A DNA stretch of 64,000 nt from Spirochaetaceae bacterium (GTDB lineage: Bacteria > Spirochaetota > Spirochaetia > Treponematales > Treponemataceae): the NCBI GenBank assembly GCA_017614995.1, contig JAGAAX010000005.1, forward strand, positions 18,618 to 82,617, given 5' to 3'. Under the pieces are notes generated by a model. The model was given only the letters and a program-made list of their open reading frames with translations. It searched no databases and was not told the DNA's origin. The position numbers and the translations under genes are program-made. Positions 34,877 through 43,813 of this stretch are shown here, one piece after another. Each line of letters opens with the position of its first letter. Within the stretch, counting starts at the first letter, position 1.

Positions 34877-36118
34877 TTATGATTTTTTAGAAGTCTTTTT
34901 GGAAGCTGCTTTTTTTGCTGTCTGTGTGTTTTCTGGTTCAGGCTCTTTGTCTTTAAGCATTTTAACCGAAGCACCTTCTTCTGTTTCAAGCTGTGTGCGT
35001 TTGCCGATGATTACTTCACGCGCGGCGTGTGCGGCTGCAATCTGCTCTGCAATAACAGAAGCATTCTCTTCAAGGTTTGCAATCTGGTCGCGGATTTCTT
35101 CTGCGCTTTTTTCCAGCGAGGCAATCTTTTTGTCTGCGTCAGACAAAGCGGTGTTAAGCTGCATTATGTCTATGCGTCTGTTTATTGAAACAAGTTCGGT
35201 GCGCTCTTTTTCAATTGAAGCAATCTCTTCTGCGCCGATGCCTTCACATTCAAGAATTTTCTCGCCGTCTTTTGTGCAGTAGCGGCTTACATAAGAGCGG
35301 CCTGCTGTGCGGCAAAGCTCGTCCTGGTTAAGCTCAATCTGGCTTATTTCTGAATTAATCTGCGCAATACGTTTTTTGCCTGAAAATTCAGAAGCTTCAA
35401 GCTGAACAAGTGACTGTTTTGTTACTTCTGCGTCGTCGGCGTTTTCAAGAAGCTGATTTTTTATGCCGTCAAGTTCCTTGTATTCTTCAAGGCAGGCTTC
35501 AAAAGCATTCTGAACTTCAGATGAAACATTAGTACCGCTCAAAGCGTTTTCGCCTGTTTCAACAACAGTGCGTGCACCGGAAATAAAAACCTGCTCTTTT
35601 TTGCGCTGCTGAACCATTGCAGAATTTCTTAAAGAAGAAAGCTTAAACTGCATTGCAAGTTTCTGCAAAAAAGACGCTGTTTCAAGCGAGGTTTCGATTT
35701 CTTTTACTTTCTGGTTATAGCCGTCCTCTAAAGACTCTAAGCGCTCGGCTTCTGCAAAATGAATTTTGAATTCTTCAGGCAGAGAATCATTCCGGTTTTT
35801 GTAGAGAATCCTTCCGAGTTCCAATAATTTTGCATTTATCAATTCTTCTTTTGAAGACAAACTTGTTTGAAGATTGCGTGCTTTTGTCTCCAGTTCTTTC
35901 TGTTTATTTACAAGATCTTCTATTTCAGCAATATTCCGTAAAAGCTGCTGTTTTGTTCCTGCCGCGGCGGCATAATCTACTGAAAGCTGCTGTTCAACCA
36001 TCGGTGCTGAAGCTTGGAGCACTTGGCGACCCACAGAAATTTCAAGCTGATCAATATGAGAGAGCAAAGACTTTTTCTTTGATTCCAAAGCTGATACTGT
36101 TTTTCCCTGTGTGTTCAT
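34877..36118 (-). CDS. Long coiled-coil protein of unknown function
   Basis: A 413-residue protein without signal or membrane segments. ATG 36118 follows GGAGGAAC. Nearly all is heptad-rich helix (KKSLLSHIDQLEISVGR, NIAEIEDLVNKQKELETKA, AEERLESL-like stretches, LVSINRRIDIMQLNTALSDA), with a basic Lys/Ser tail (KKAASKKTSKKS). A cytoplasmic filament or DNA-associated structural role is conceivable; the basic tail could bind nucleic acid. I recognise no family. Confidence 0.7.
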   Translation of the reverse strand: MNTQGKTVSALESKKKSLLSHIDQLEISVGRQVLQASAPMVEQQLSVDYAAAAGTKQQLLRNIAEIEDLVNKQKELETKARNLQTSLSSKEELINAKLLELGRILYKNRNDSLPEEFKIHFAEAERLESLEDGYNQKVKEIETSLETASFLQKLAMQFKLSSLRNSAMVQQRKKEQVFISGARTVVETGENALSGTNVSSEVQNAFEACLEEYKELDGIKNQLLENADDAEVTKQSLVQLEASEFSGKKRIAQINSEISQIELNQDELCRTAGRSYVSRYCTKDGEKILECEGIGAEEIASIEKERTELVSINRRIDIMQLNTALSDADKKIASLEKSAEEIRDQIANLEENASVIAEQIAAAHAAREVIIGKRTQLETEEGASVKMLKDKEPEPENTQTAKKAASKKTSKKS

Positions 36119-36371
36119 TTTGTTCCTCCATAATAAACAACTATAAGGCGTTTTTTTTGAGCTTGCAAGTGTGGACTTTTCAATTTTCCTGTTATTTCAT
36201 ACTATGAATTTGTCTATAAAATTTTAAATCGTCAAGGTTGTTTTTTATTCAGTATTTTGGCATGTCTGTTACGCTGATTGTCTTAAAGCTTATTTTCCAC
36301 TATTATAATCAAAAATAAGATTGCAGGGCTCTGACAGGCAGCAGCAGTGCAATTAAGCTACAGAGGTTTTT

Positions 36372-37631
36372 ATGAAAACAAATGCTTTAAAAGGCATGAA
36401 AGATATTTTACCGGCAGAACAGAAACTGCGGGATTACGTTCAGGGCAAGATTCTTGAAACTTATAGAGCAAGCGGCTTTGAGCGCATTTCTACGCCGATG
36501 CTTGAAGATGCGGAAAATCTTGACAAGAGCGACGGCGGCGACAATCTTAATTTGATTTTCAAAGTGCTTAAGCGCGGCGACAAACTGGACGCTGCCCTTG
36601 CCGCAACTCCAGTTGATGAAAAGGCTCTTTCTGACATGGGCCTCCGCTATGATTTGACGCTTCCGCTTTCACGCTTTTTTGCGGCAAACCGCAACGAGCT
36701 TCAGTTTCCGTTCAAGGTAATTCAGACAGACCGCGTTTTCCGCGCAGAGCGTCCGCAGAAGGGCAGAAGCCGCGAGTTTGTTCAGTGCGATATTGATATT
36801 CTCGGCGACAGCTCTTGCAATGCCGAAGTTGAGCTTATTGACGTTACAGCCCGCGCGCTTTTGAACATAGGCTTTGAGGATTTCACAATCAACATCAATG
36901 ACCGCCGCATTTTGCGCAATATGCTTGAGAACATGGGCTTTGCGCCTGACTCTCTCGACTCAGTCTGCATCACTTTTGACAAGATGGACAAAATCGGTGC
37001 AGCCGGGATCGAAGCCGAGCTCCGCGAAAAGCAGATGCCGGAAGGTGCAGTTAAATCTCTGGTAGATTTTATCGCAAAAAGCGATGCTGCAAACGGCGGC
37101 GCAAAAATCACGCTTGATGAAGTTGCTTCAAAATGTGCAGATGCTTCAATTGCTGACGACCTTAAATACATTATTTCTACTGTAGAAAAGGTTGCCGCCG
37201 GAAAATACAAGATTTCTTATACACCGAATCTTGTCCGCGGTCAGGGCTATTACACAGGCGTTGTTTTTGAAATTGCAAGTCCTAAGTTCTCCGGCGCGGT
37301 TGGCGGCGGCGGACGCTATGACAATATGATTGGCAAATTTATTGGCCAGCAGATTCCTGCGGTTGGCTTTTCAATCGGTTTTGAGCGCATTTGTTCTATT
37401 CTTCTTGATTCGGGCTATAAGATTCCGGGCGAGAAAGAAAAATGTGCACTGCTTTATGATGATGCGGTCGAATTCCCTGTTGTACTTGCTGAAGCTGAAA
37501 AGCTCCGCGCTGAGTTCAGCGTTGCTATAATTAAAAAGGCAAAGAAGCCCGGTCCTCAGTATGACATGCTTGAAAAGCAGGGCTATACAAAATTTGCAAC
37601 ATTCAAAGACGGCACAGTCAGCATAAAGTAA
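36372..37631 (+). CDS. hisS: Histidyl-tRNA synthetase
   Basis: A 419-residue class II synthetase. Motif 1 region GFERISTPMLEDAENL, motif 2 FRAERPQKGRSREFVQCDID, the HisA signature LVRGQGYYTGVVFEI, motif 3 GGGGRYDNMIG and AVGFSIGFERI. The C-terminal anticodon-binding part is short (from about 345). ATG 36372 has CAGAGGT; a perfect TATAAT at 36304-36309 lies in the upstream gap. A long imperfect hairpin (37641-37696) without a T-run follows the gene. Confidence 0.95.
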   Translation: MKTNALKGMKDILPAEQKLRDYVQGKILETYRASGFERISTPMLEDAENLDKSDGGDNLNLIFKVLKRGDKLDAALAATPVDEKALSDMGLRYDLTLPLSRFFAANRNELQFPFKVIQTDRVFRAERPQKGRSREFVQCDIDILGDSSCNAEVELIDVTARALLNIGFEDFTININDRRILRNMLENMGFAPDSLDSVCITFDKMDKIGAAGIEAELREKQMPEGAVKSLVDFIAKSDAANGGAKITLDEVASKCADASIADDLKYIISTVEKVAAGKYKISYTPNLVRGQGYYTGVVFEIASPKFSGAVGGGGRYDNMIGKFIGQQIPAVGFSIGFERICSILLDSGYKIPGEKEKCALLYDDAVEFPVVLAEAEKLRAEFSVAIIKKAKKPGPQYDMLEKQGYTKFATFKDGTVSIK

Positions 37632-37734
37632 GACTGCCCGGTACATGCCGGATTAGTTCAGTTCATTTTGAGCTGTCCGGCAAACCGGTTTTGTACAATT
37701 AAAAAACATTTCCGCGTCGAAAATCAAAAGTTTC

Positions 37735-37764
37735 TTGACAACTCAAAGAATTCAAACTTATCAT
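37735..37764 (+). promoter_or_regulatory. Promoter of the EF-G-like gene
   Basis: TTGACA (37735-37740), 18-base spacer, TATCAT (37759-37764). It would give a leader of about 70 bases with AGAGAGGGG before the start codon. Confidence 0.6.
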
Positions 37765-37844
37765 TTCAGTATTGGGATTATGTAAAAAAGCCTGCGCTTT
37801 GGTCTCAAAAATAAAAATCATAAATTGCCAAGAGAGGGGTTTTC

Positions 37845-39935
37845 ATGGATTTTACAACGGAAATGGTACGAAATGTTGCTATCGCTGGTCATGGTCAGAC
37901 AGGAAAGACAACTTTGTTTGAACAGCTGCTCTTTGTTGGTGGTGTAATCGCAAAGCCGGAAACAGTTGTTTCGGGCAAAACTGTAAGTGATTATACCCCG
38001 GAAGAAATTGAGCACAAAATTTCTATATATTCATCTCTTGCTCATGTTACATGGAAAGATATAAACATAAACTTTTGGGATACACCGGGTTCGTCAGACT
38101 TTGTAGGCGAAGTTATTTCGGCATTCAGGTCTAGCGAAATGGCGCTTGTGCTTGTTGACGGCCGTTCAAGCGCCCAGATTGAGACAATCAAATTGTGGCG
38201 CGACCTCGACAGACGTTCTAAGCCCCGTATGGTTTTTATCAACCGCTGTGATGACGAGCGCACTGACGTTGCCGCTGTTACTAAAGACATACACGACAAA
38301 TTCAATGTACAGACTTGTCCGCTTACAATTCCGATGAACAGCGGTGCCGGTTTTGCCGGAGTTATCGATGTTCTGAAAGGCAAGGCTTATCCGCTTGCTG
38401 CTGACGGAACACTCGAAAAAGCTGTTGAAATCCCTGCTGAATTTAAAGAAGCTTATGAGTCTGCACGCGGTATTCTTGCCGGTGCTGCGGCTGAAGGTGA
38501 CGATGACCTGCTTATCAAATTTATTGATGACGGCGAACTTACAGACGAAGAAATTGTAAAAGGCTTAAAGATTGCCTTTGAGAACAACCGCATTGTTCCG
38601 ATTTTCTGCGGTGACAGCATTAAAAATTCAGGTTTGACCGCTGTTTTCGATTTTATCACTGAAATTGCGCCGTCTCCTGCCGGAAGACTTGAAACTGCAA
38701 AGAACGCCGACGGTTCAGATGCAACTGTAAAAATTGCGGGAGACCTTCCGCTTTCAGCTCTTGTCGTCAAGACTTCAAGCGACCAGTTCTCGGGACGCCT
38801 TTCTTATATCAAGATTGTTACAGGCTCTCTGGCTTCTGATACTGAAATCTTCAATGTCAACGAAGGACGCAAAGAAAAAATCGGAAAGATTTTCCGCTGC
38901 ATAGGAAAGAAGCTTGAAGAAGTAAAGACTTTGAATGCCGGTGACATCGGTATTGCAACAAAATTGAGCATTACAAAGACGAGCGACACTCTTGCCGCTT
39001 CGGCAGATGCCTTGAAGTTTAACCGCTTGAGACACCCTGAGCCTGTATACTCAATGGCTGTTTCTGCAAACGACAAAAAAGAAGAAGACAAGATGAGCGA
39101 ATTCCTTGCGCGCTATGCTGAGGAAGACAGAACTTTGTCTTATAAGTACAATGCCGAAACAAAGCAGAACGTGCTTTCTGGCATGGGTGAGCTTCACATT
39201 TCTATTCTGCTTAAAAAGGTTCAGGCTCAGACCAAGATTAACATTCAGACTGCTGTTCCGCGCATTGCTTACCGCGAGACAATTCAGCGCAAGGCACAGG
39301 CTGAATATACGCATAAAAAGCAGTCTGGCGGTCATGGTCAGTATGCGCGCGTTGTTCTTTCTATAGAAAGCCTGCCGCGCGGCGAGAATTACAAGTTTAC
39401 CAACGCTGTTTTCGGCGGTGCTATTTCTAAGGGCTATATTCCGGGTGTTGAGAAGGGCGTACACGAAGCAATGGAATGCGGCGTTCTTGCAGGTTATCCT
39501 GTTGTAGATGTTGCGGTTACTGTTCTCGACGGAAAGGAACACCCTGTAGATTCTTCTGAAATGGCGTTCAAGATTGCTTCGCGCAACGCTTTCAAAGACG
39601 CTATGCGCAATGCAGGCCCGATTCTGCTTGAGCCTATAATGAACATCACTGTTTTGGTCGAGTCAAAATATTTGGGCGACATCATGTCTGATATGTCGGG
39701 CAAGCGCGGCAGAATTTTGGGTCAGACCCCGATTGGCGGCGGCATCGAAGAAATCCGCGCACAGGCACCGCAGGCTGAGTTGCTGAAATACGCGATTGAC
39801 CTCCGTTCATTGACAAGCGGTACTGGCAGCTTTGAAACTTCATTCGACCATTATGATCCTATATCTGGTAAGATTGCTGACGAAGTCATCAAGGCTTCTA
39901 AAGAATTTATCAATATGAATCAGTCTGAAGATTAA
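37845..39935 (+). CDS. EF-G-like translational GTPase (second copy type)
   Basis: A 696-residue five-domain EF-G-like protein. G1 is GHGQTGKTT (normally AHxDxGKTT in EF-G), G3 is WDTPGSSDF, and G4 is INRCDDE with Arg in place of the NKxD lysine. Domains III-V are present (QSGGHGQYARVVLSIE; MAFKIASRNAFKDA; MSDMSGKRGRILG). It belongs to the EF-G paralogue group (fusA2-like), distinct from the main fusA, whose role is debated (ribosome recycling or stress). ATG 37845 has AGAGGGG. Ends at a strong terminator. Confidence 0.88.
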   Translation: MDFTTEMVRNVAIAGHGQTGKTTLFEQLLFVGGVIAKPETVVSGKTVSDYTPEEIEHKISIYSSLAHVTWKDININFWDTPGSSDFVGEVISAFRSSEMALVLVDGRSSAQIETIKLWRDLDRRSKPRMVFINRCDDERTDVAAVTKDIHDKFNVQTCPLTIPMNSGAGFAGVIDVLKGKAYPLAADGTLEKAVEIPAEFKEAYESARGILAGAAAEGDDDLLIKFIDDGELTDEEIVKGLKIAFENNRIVPIFCGDSIKNSGLTAVFDFITEIAPSPAGRLETAKNADGSDATVKIAGDLPLSALVVKTSSDQFSGRLSYIKIVTGSLASDTEIFNVNEGRKEKIGKIFRCIGKKLEEVKTLNAGDIGIATKLSITKTSDTLAASADALKFNRLRHPEPVYSMAVSANDKKEEDKMSEFLARYAEEDRTLSYKYNAETKQNVLSGMGELHISILLKKVQAQTKINIQTAVPRIAYRETIQRKAQAEYTHKKQSGGHGQYARVVLSIESLPRGENYKFTNAVFGGAISKGYIPGVEKGVHEAMECGVLAGYPVVDVAVTVLDGKEHPVDSSEMAFKIASRNAFKDAMRNAGPILLEPIMNITVLVESKYLGDIMSDMSGKRGRILGQTPIGGGIEEIRAQAPQAELLKYAIDLRSLTSGTGSFETSFDHYDPISGKIADEVIKASKEFINMNQSED

Positions 39936-39960
39936 TTTTTCAGCTGCTGATTTATGGCTG

Positions 39961-40000
39961 ACACTGAATAATCCGGCAGCGGATTGTTCAGTGTTTTTTT
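39961..40000 (+). terminator. Intrinsic terminator of the EF-G-like gene
   Basis: ACACTGAATAATCCG (39961-39975), loop GCAG, CGGATTGTTCAGTGT (39980-39994): fifteen pairs including one wobble, then a seven-base T-run. Confidence 0.95.
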
Positions 40001-40092
40001 ATCTTTCTTCATTTTATTGAATTTTTTACCGATAAATTAGAGAAATCTTTTTACATGGAGTAAACATTTTACTGTTTTTTCTGTGTGTAGGG

Positions 40093-40120
40093 TTGAAAAT
40101 TTACTGTCCTGTGATATACT
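40093..40120 (+). promoter_or_regulatory. Promoter of the LysM lipoprotein gene
   Basis: TTGAAA (40093-40098), 16-base spacer, TATACT (40115-40120); a leader of about 40 bases with GTGGAG before ATG 40169. Confidence 0.6.
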
Positions 40121-40168
40121 ATAGGACAAATACATCGGCAATAATGCCGGAATCTTGTGGAGACTGAA

Positions 40169-41668
40169 ATGAAAAAAATATTACCCAAGGTACTTGCAGT
40201 TCTGTTGATAGCTGCACTGGTTTCATGTGCATCTGGAAAGAAATCAACTGCAAAAGAAGAAGAACCGTTGAATGTTAAGACACAGGACAATAAGAAAGCT
40301 ATTGCCCATGATGCAGACGCTCCTGTTATTGAACCGGAAGAAAATGTTGATGTTTCACCAACTTATATTGATTCCGGCGTTGAAAAAATCAATGAACCTG
40401 GAATGATGGTTGTTGATGAGACAAAAGGCTTGAGTGATTCTCTGACAACTGCTGACAAAGAGGTTCAGCTTCATCAAGTTGATCCAAATGAGGGTGCTAA
40501 CGAAGCAAAAATCAATGCAGAAGTTGACAAATGGCGCAAAACTCATAAAGCAATTCTTGACAAAGATGTAAACTCAATCACTTCAAGCGATTTGAGCGCA
40601 ATCCAGAAAGCAATAAGCGATTATAACAACCTGAGTTCAGGTGCTAAATCAAAATTGCAGAAAGAATACAAAGATTTGCAGAACAAGCTTGCTAAGGCAA
40701 AAGCACTTGCAGAAGAAGAAGCTAAGAAAGCCGCAGACGAAAAGTCAAAAGCAGCCGCTGAAGCAAAGGCTAAAGCTGATAAAGATGCCAAGAAAGCTGC
40801 TGACGACAGAGCTAAGGCAGAAGCAGAAGCTAAAAAAGCTTCTGACGCAAAAGTTGATGCAGAAGTTGCAAAATGGAAGCAGGCACACAACGCAATTCTT
40901 TCAAAGAATGCTAATTCTGTAACAGCTAATGACTTGCCGGCTATCCAGAAGGCAATCAACGATTATAACAATTTGAGCTCTGCAGCAAAGAACAAGCTTC
41001 AGAAAGAATACAAAGATTTGCAGAACAAGCTTTCTAAAGCAAAAGCTGATGAAGATGCAAAAGTTAATGCTGAAGTTGAAAAATGGAAGCAGACACACAA
41101 TGCAATTCTTTCAAAGAATGCTAACTCTATTACAGCTGATGATTTGTCAGCTATCCAGAAGGCAATCAACGATTATAACGGTTTGAGTGCTGCTGCTAAG
41201 AACAAGCTTCAGAAAGAATACAAAGATTTGCAGAACAAGCTTGCTAAGGCAAAATCTGGTGATTCAAAAGCTAAAGACGCAGGAAATACTCTTTCTGTTT
41301 CAGATAATGGCAATTCTTCAAAGATTGCAACAAATACACAGCCTCGCGGACACATTGTTCTTGACAATGCACAGTACTATACAGTACGCCGCGGCGACTG
41401 CCTGATTTTCATTGCAAAGCGTTTCTACGGCACAGAAAAGGGTAACTACTTCCCATTCATCATCGCCGGAACTGAAGAAAAGATTGAAGATCCAGATGAA
41501 ATTGAAGTTGGTCAGAAGTTGACAATTCCTGATTTGAAAGCTGCTGTTTCAACAGAAGAATCTAAGAATTATGTTAAACAGACTTTCTATGATGTAGCTG
41601 ACAAATATGAAGCTAAGGGAAAACCTGGCATGGCTGCTCAGCTTAGAGCAATTGCTGCTGGACTTTAA
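40169..41668 (+). CDS. LysM-domain lipoprotein with triple internal repeat
   Basis: Start ATG 40169 (GTGGAG upstream); the earlier TTG in frame has none. 499 residues: lipoprotein signal (AVLLIAALVSCASG), an acidic spacer, three copies of a 60-65 residue helical repeat (each with SAIQKAI-type, DYNNLSS and LQKEYKDLQNKLAKAK), an Ala/Lys/Glu-rich coil between copies 1 and 2, then one LysM domain at about 395-450 (YYTVRRGDCLIFIAKRFYGT, VGQKLTIPDL). LysM binds peptidoglycan, so this is likely an outer-membrane lipoprotein spanning to the cell wall. Followed by a terminator. Confidence 0.85.
   Translation: MKKILPKVLAVLLIAALVSCASGKKSTAKEEEPLNVKTQDNKKAIAHDADAPVIEPEENVDVSPTYIDSGVEKINEPGMMVVDETKGLSDSLTTADKEVQLHQVDPNEGANEAKINAEVDKWRKTHKAILDKDVNSITSSDLSAIQKAISDYNNLSSGAKSKLQKEYKDLQNKLAKAKALAEEEAKKAADEKSKAAAEAKAKADKDAKKAADDRAKAEAEAKKASDAKVDAEVAKWKQAHNAILSKNANSVTANDLPAIQKAINDYNNLSSAAKNKLQKEYKDLQNKLSKAKADEDAKVNAEVEKWKQTHNAILSKNANSITADDLSAIQKAINDYNGLSAAAKNKLQKEYKDLQNKLAKAKSGDSKAKDAGNTLSVSDNGNSSKIATNTQPRGHIVLDNAQYYTVRRGDCLIFIAKRFYGTEKGNYFPFIIAGTEEKIEDPDEIEVGQKLTIPDLKAAVSTEESKNYVKQTFYDVADKYEAKGKPGMAAQLRAIAAGL
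40511..41257 (+). repeat. Three in-gene repeats of about 195 bp
   Basis: Copies start near 40511, 40853 and 41060. Copies 2 and 3 are close to each other at DNA level (shared runs such as ACAATGCAATTCTTTCAAAG), copy 1 more diverged and separated by the Ala/Lys-rich segment. A recent duplication within the gene is likely. Confidence 0.85.
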
Positions 41669-41699
41669 TTGTTAATCTGACATTATTTTAACTGAATTT

Positions 41700-41736
41700 A
41701 AAAGGGATGTTCCTTAAAAGGGCATCCCTTTTTTTA
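41700..41736 (+). terminator. Intrinsic terminator after the LysM gene
   Basis: AAAGGGATG (41701-41709) and CATCCCTTT (41723-41731), followed by a T-run. Confidence 0.9.
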
Positions 41737-41770
41737 AAATCCACAAATCTTATAAAGATAGGAGTCGATT

Positions 41771-42475
41771 ATGAGTACACCGCATAACAACGCAAAACCT
41801 GGTGATATTGCTGAGGCTGTTTTGTTGCCGGGCGATCCAAAAAGGGCAGAGTACATAGCCAAAACTTATCTTGAGAATCCTGTATGCTACAATCAGGTTC
41901 GCGGTATGCTTGGCTTTACTGGAACATATAAAGGCAAAAGAGTTTCTGTACAGGGCACTGGAATGGGGCAGCCTTCGCTCTCTATTTATGTTACAGAGCT
42001 GTTCCGTTTCTATAATGTGCAGAAAGCTATACGCGTCGGTACATGCGGCTCTGTCAACAAAGATACGCCGGTTAGAAGCGTTATTCTTGCTACGGCCGCA
42101 TCAACAGATTCTGCGATTAATACACGCCGCTTCAATGGAATGCATTTTGCGCCTGCTGCTGATTTTGAACTTCTTAAGAGCGCTTATGATGTAGCAAAAT
42201 CAAAAGATGTGATTTGCAAAGTTGGAACTGTTGTTTCATCTGATATTTTTTATGATGATGCACAGACTTGGAAGCTGTGGGCTGAATATGGCGTTTTAGG
42301 CATAGAAATGGAAGCAGCAGAGCTTTATACGCTGGCAGCAAAATACGGAAGAAAAGCTCTGGCTGTTTTAACAGTTTCTGACAATATTGCAACAGGCGAG
42401 GAAACAAACGCTGAAGAGCGTCAGACTTCGTTTAACACAATGATGGAAATAGCATTGGAAGCGGCAATTGCATAG
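41771..42475 (+). CDS. deoD: Purine-nucleoside phosphorylase, DeoD type
   Basis: A 234-residue hexameric phosphorylase cleaving purine (deoxy)nucleosides with phosphate for salvage. Motifs [14 protein letters not shown] (phosphate site), [35 protein letters not shown] (nucleoside site) and LTVSDN are complete. ATG 41771 follows AGGAGT. Confidence 0.96.
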   Translation: MSTPHNNAKPGDIAEAVLLPGDPKRAEYIAKTYLENPVCYNQVRGMLGFTGTYKGKRVSVQGTGMGQPSLSIYVTELFRFYNVQKAIRVGTCGSVNKDTPVRSVILATAASTDSAINTRRFNGMHFAPAADFELLKSAYDVAKSKDVICKVGTVVSSDIFYDDAQTWKLWAEYGVLGIEMEAAELYTLAAKYGRKALAVLTVSDNIATGEETNAEERQTSFNTMMEIALEAAIA

Positions 42476-42538
42476 GAACTTTTCCGATTTTACATTGTAG
42501 AAAAAATAGAGAAATTGCAGATATTTTGAAAAAAGCTC

Positions 42539-42628
42539 TTGATTTTTTTTTTGATGTATGTAATATTATAGATAACCAGCTGGGGTATGGGCTATCTCTC
42601 TCCGGCCTGTGCCTCAGTCTTGGTTGTT
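42539..42628 (+). promoter_or_regulatory. Promoter and long 5' hairpin, leader of nucleotidyltransferase gene or sRNA
   Basis: TTGATT (42539-42544) with TAATAT (42561-42566, spacer 16) or TATTAT (42564-42569, spacer 19) precedes a hairpin at 42571-42628: AACCA (42574) pairs TGGTT (42621), then CTG/CAG, a G-U, then GGTATGGGC (42584-42592) with GCCTGTGCC (42605-42613), 12-base loop. That is 18 pairs with one small internal loop. GTTTTCC follows, a weak U-tract. RNA starting at the promoter would begin at the hairpin. No known class recognised. The rest of 42476-42729 holds nothing else. Confidence 0.5.
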
Positions 42629-42729
42629 TTCCTATCAGCAATTTTTCTAATTGACAAATCATTTCAAGCAGAATTACAATTCCATTTAATTCATTCTTTT
42701 TTCATTGAATAATTTAAAAAGGGGCAGTT

Positions 42730-43638
42730 ATGAAACCTACACTTTTAGTATTGGCAGCAGGAATGGGCAGCCGTTATGGCGGCGTAAAACAGATAGATGC
42801 AGTCGGATTGCATGGCGAGACACTTCTCGATTTTGCGACTTATGACGCTATGCGGAGCGGCTTTGGAAAAGTTGTGTACATTATTCGGCGCGACATTGAA
42901 AAGGACTTTAGAGAGCGGCTTTTTGACAGAGTAGCCCGCAATTTTGATGCAGAATATGTTTTTCAGGAACCGACAAAATGTTTTACTGAAGAGCAGATAA
43001 AGAAACAGGTTGAGCGGAAAAAACCTTGGGGAACAATTCATGCTGTTCTCTGTGCTGAAGAAAAAATCAAGACACCTTTTGCCGTTATAAATGCTGATGA
43101 TTACTACGGCAGACAGGGCTTTGAAACTTTAGGAAGCTATCTTAAAGATTTGGATAATACTGACAGCAGACACGCTATGGTCAGCTTTATCTTGAAAAAT
43201 ACAATGAGCCTTAACGGAACAGTTTCCCGCGGTGTCTGCAATATAAAAGACGGACAGCTTGTTTCGATGAAAGAGCATACCAAGATAGGCTTTAAAGACA
43301 ATAAAGTTATAAGCCAGCTTGAAGACGGTGAGATTGAGCTTACCGGCAATGAATCTGTTTCTATGAATTTGTTCGGTTTTACGCCGAAAGCTTTCGAAGG
43401 TTTCCACGTATATTGGGATGATTTTGTCAAAAATAACGTCTCAAGCGAAAAAGCCGAAGCTCTGCTGCCTGAAGCTGCAAGTCTGATTGTTACAAAGGGC
43501 TGGGGTTCTATAAAGGTTTTCACATCTACCGAAAAATGGTTCGGCATGACATACCCTGAAGACCGCGCTGTTGTAAAGTCGGAAATAGCCAAAAAGATAG
43601 AGCAGAACTATTATCCAGACAAACTTTGGGAAAAATAA
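42730..43638 (+). CDS. Nucleotidyltransferase (sugar-nucleotide pyrophosphorylase-like)
   Basis: A 302-residue cytosolic GT-A fold enzyme. LVLAAGMGSRYGGVKQ is the nucleotide-binding loop with the pyrophosphorylase signature G-x-G-x-R; KPWGTIHAVLCAEE and NADDYYGRQ (metal Asp) follow. It would transfer a nucleotide to a sugar-phosphate or a choline-like phosphate; the substrate is not clear. ATG 42730 has AAAAAGGGGC upstream. A possible structured leader lies about 100 bases upstream. Confidence 0.8.
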   Translation: MKPTLLVLAAGMGSRYGGVKQIDAVGLHGETLLDFATYDAMRSGFGKVVYIIRRDIEKDFRERLFDRVARNFDAEYVFQEPTKCFTEEQIKKQVERKKPWGTIHAVLCAEEKIKTPFAVINADDYYGRQGFETLGSYLKDLDNTDSRHAMVSFILKNTMSLNGTVSRGVCNIKDGQLVSMKEHTKIGFKDNKVISQLEDGEIELTGNESVSMNLFGFTPKAFEGFHVYWDDFVKNNVSSEKAEALLPEAASLIVTKGWGSIKVFTSTEKWFGMTYPEDRAVVKSEIAKKIEQNYYPDKLWEK

Positions 43639-43648
43639 TCCCGTATAT

Positions 43649-43687
43649 GCCCTGCACATTTAGCTTAGTATAAGTGCAGGGCAGATT
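43649..43687 (+). terminator. Hairpin terminator after the nucleotidyltransferase
   Basis: GCCCTGCAC (43649-43657) and GTGCAGGGC (43674-43682), perfect 9 bp; the tail is AGATTTT, so a moderate terminator. Confidence 0.7.
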
Positions 43688-43813
43688 TTGACTCGGAATT
43701 GACATATAAAACCCAAAATGTTAAAATCTCTTTCAATGCAGAAAATTTGAGCCGTATTTTATTAATGTTCAAATGATTGCATAGAAGTTGTTAAAAATTA
43801 AGGAAGATGACGT

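Noticed and set aside
42571..42628. SRP RNA or 6S RNA
   Set aside because: The SRP GGAA tetraloop motif is missing, and there is no large central bubble as in 6S RNA.
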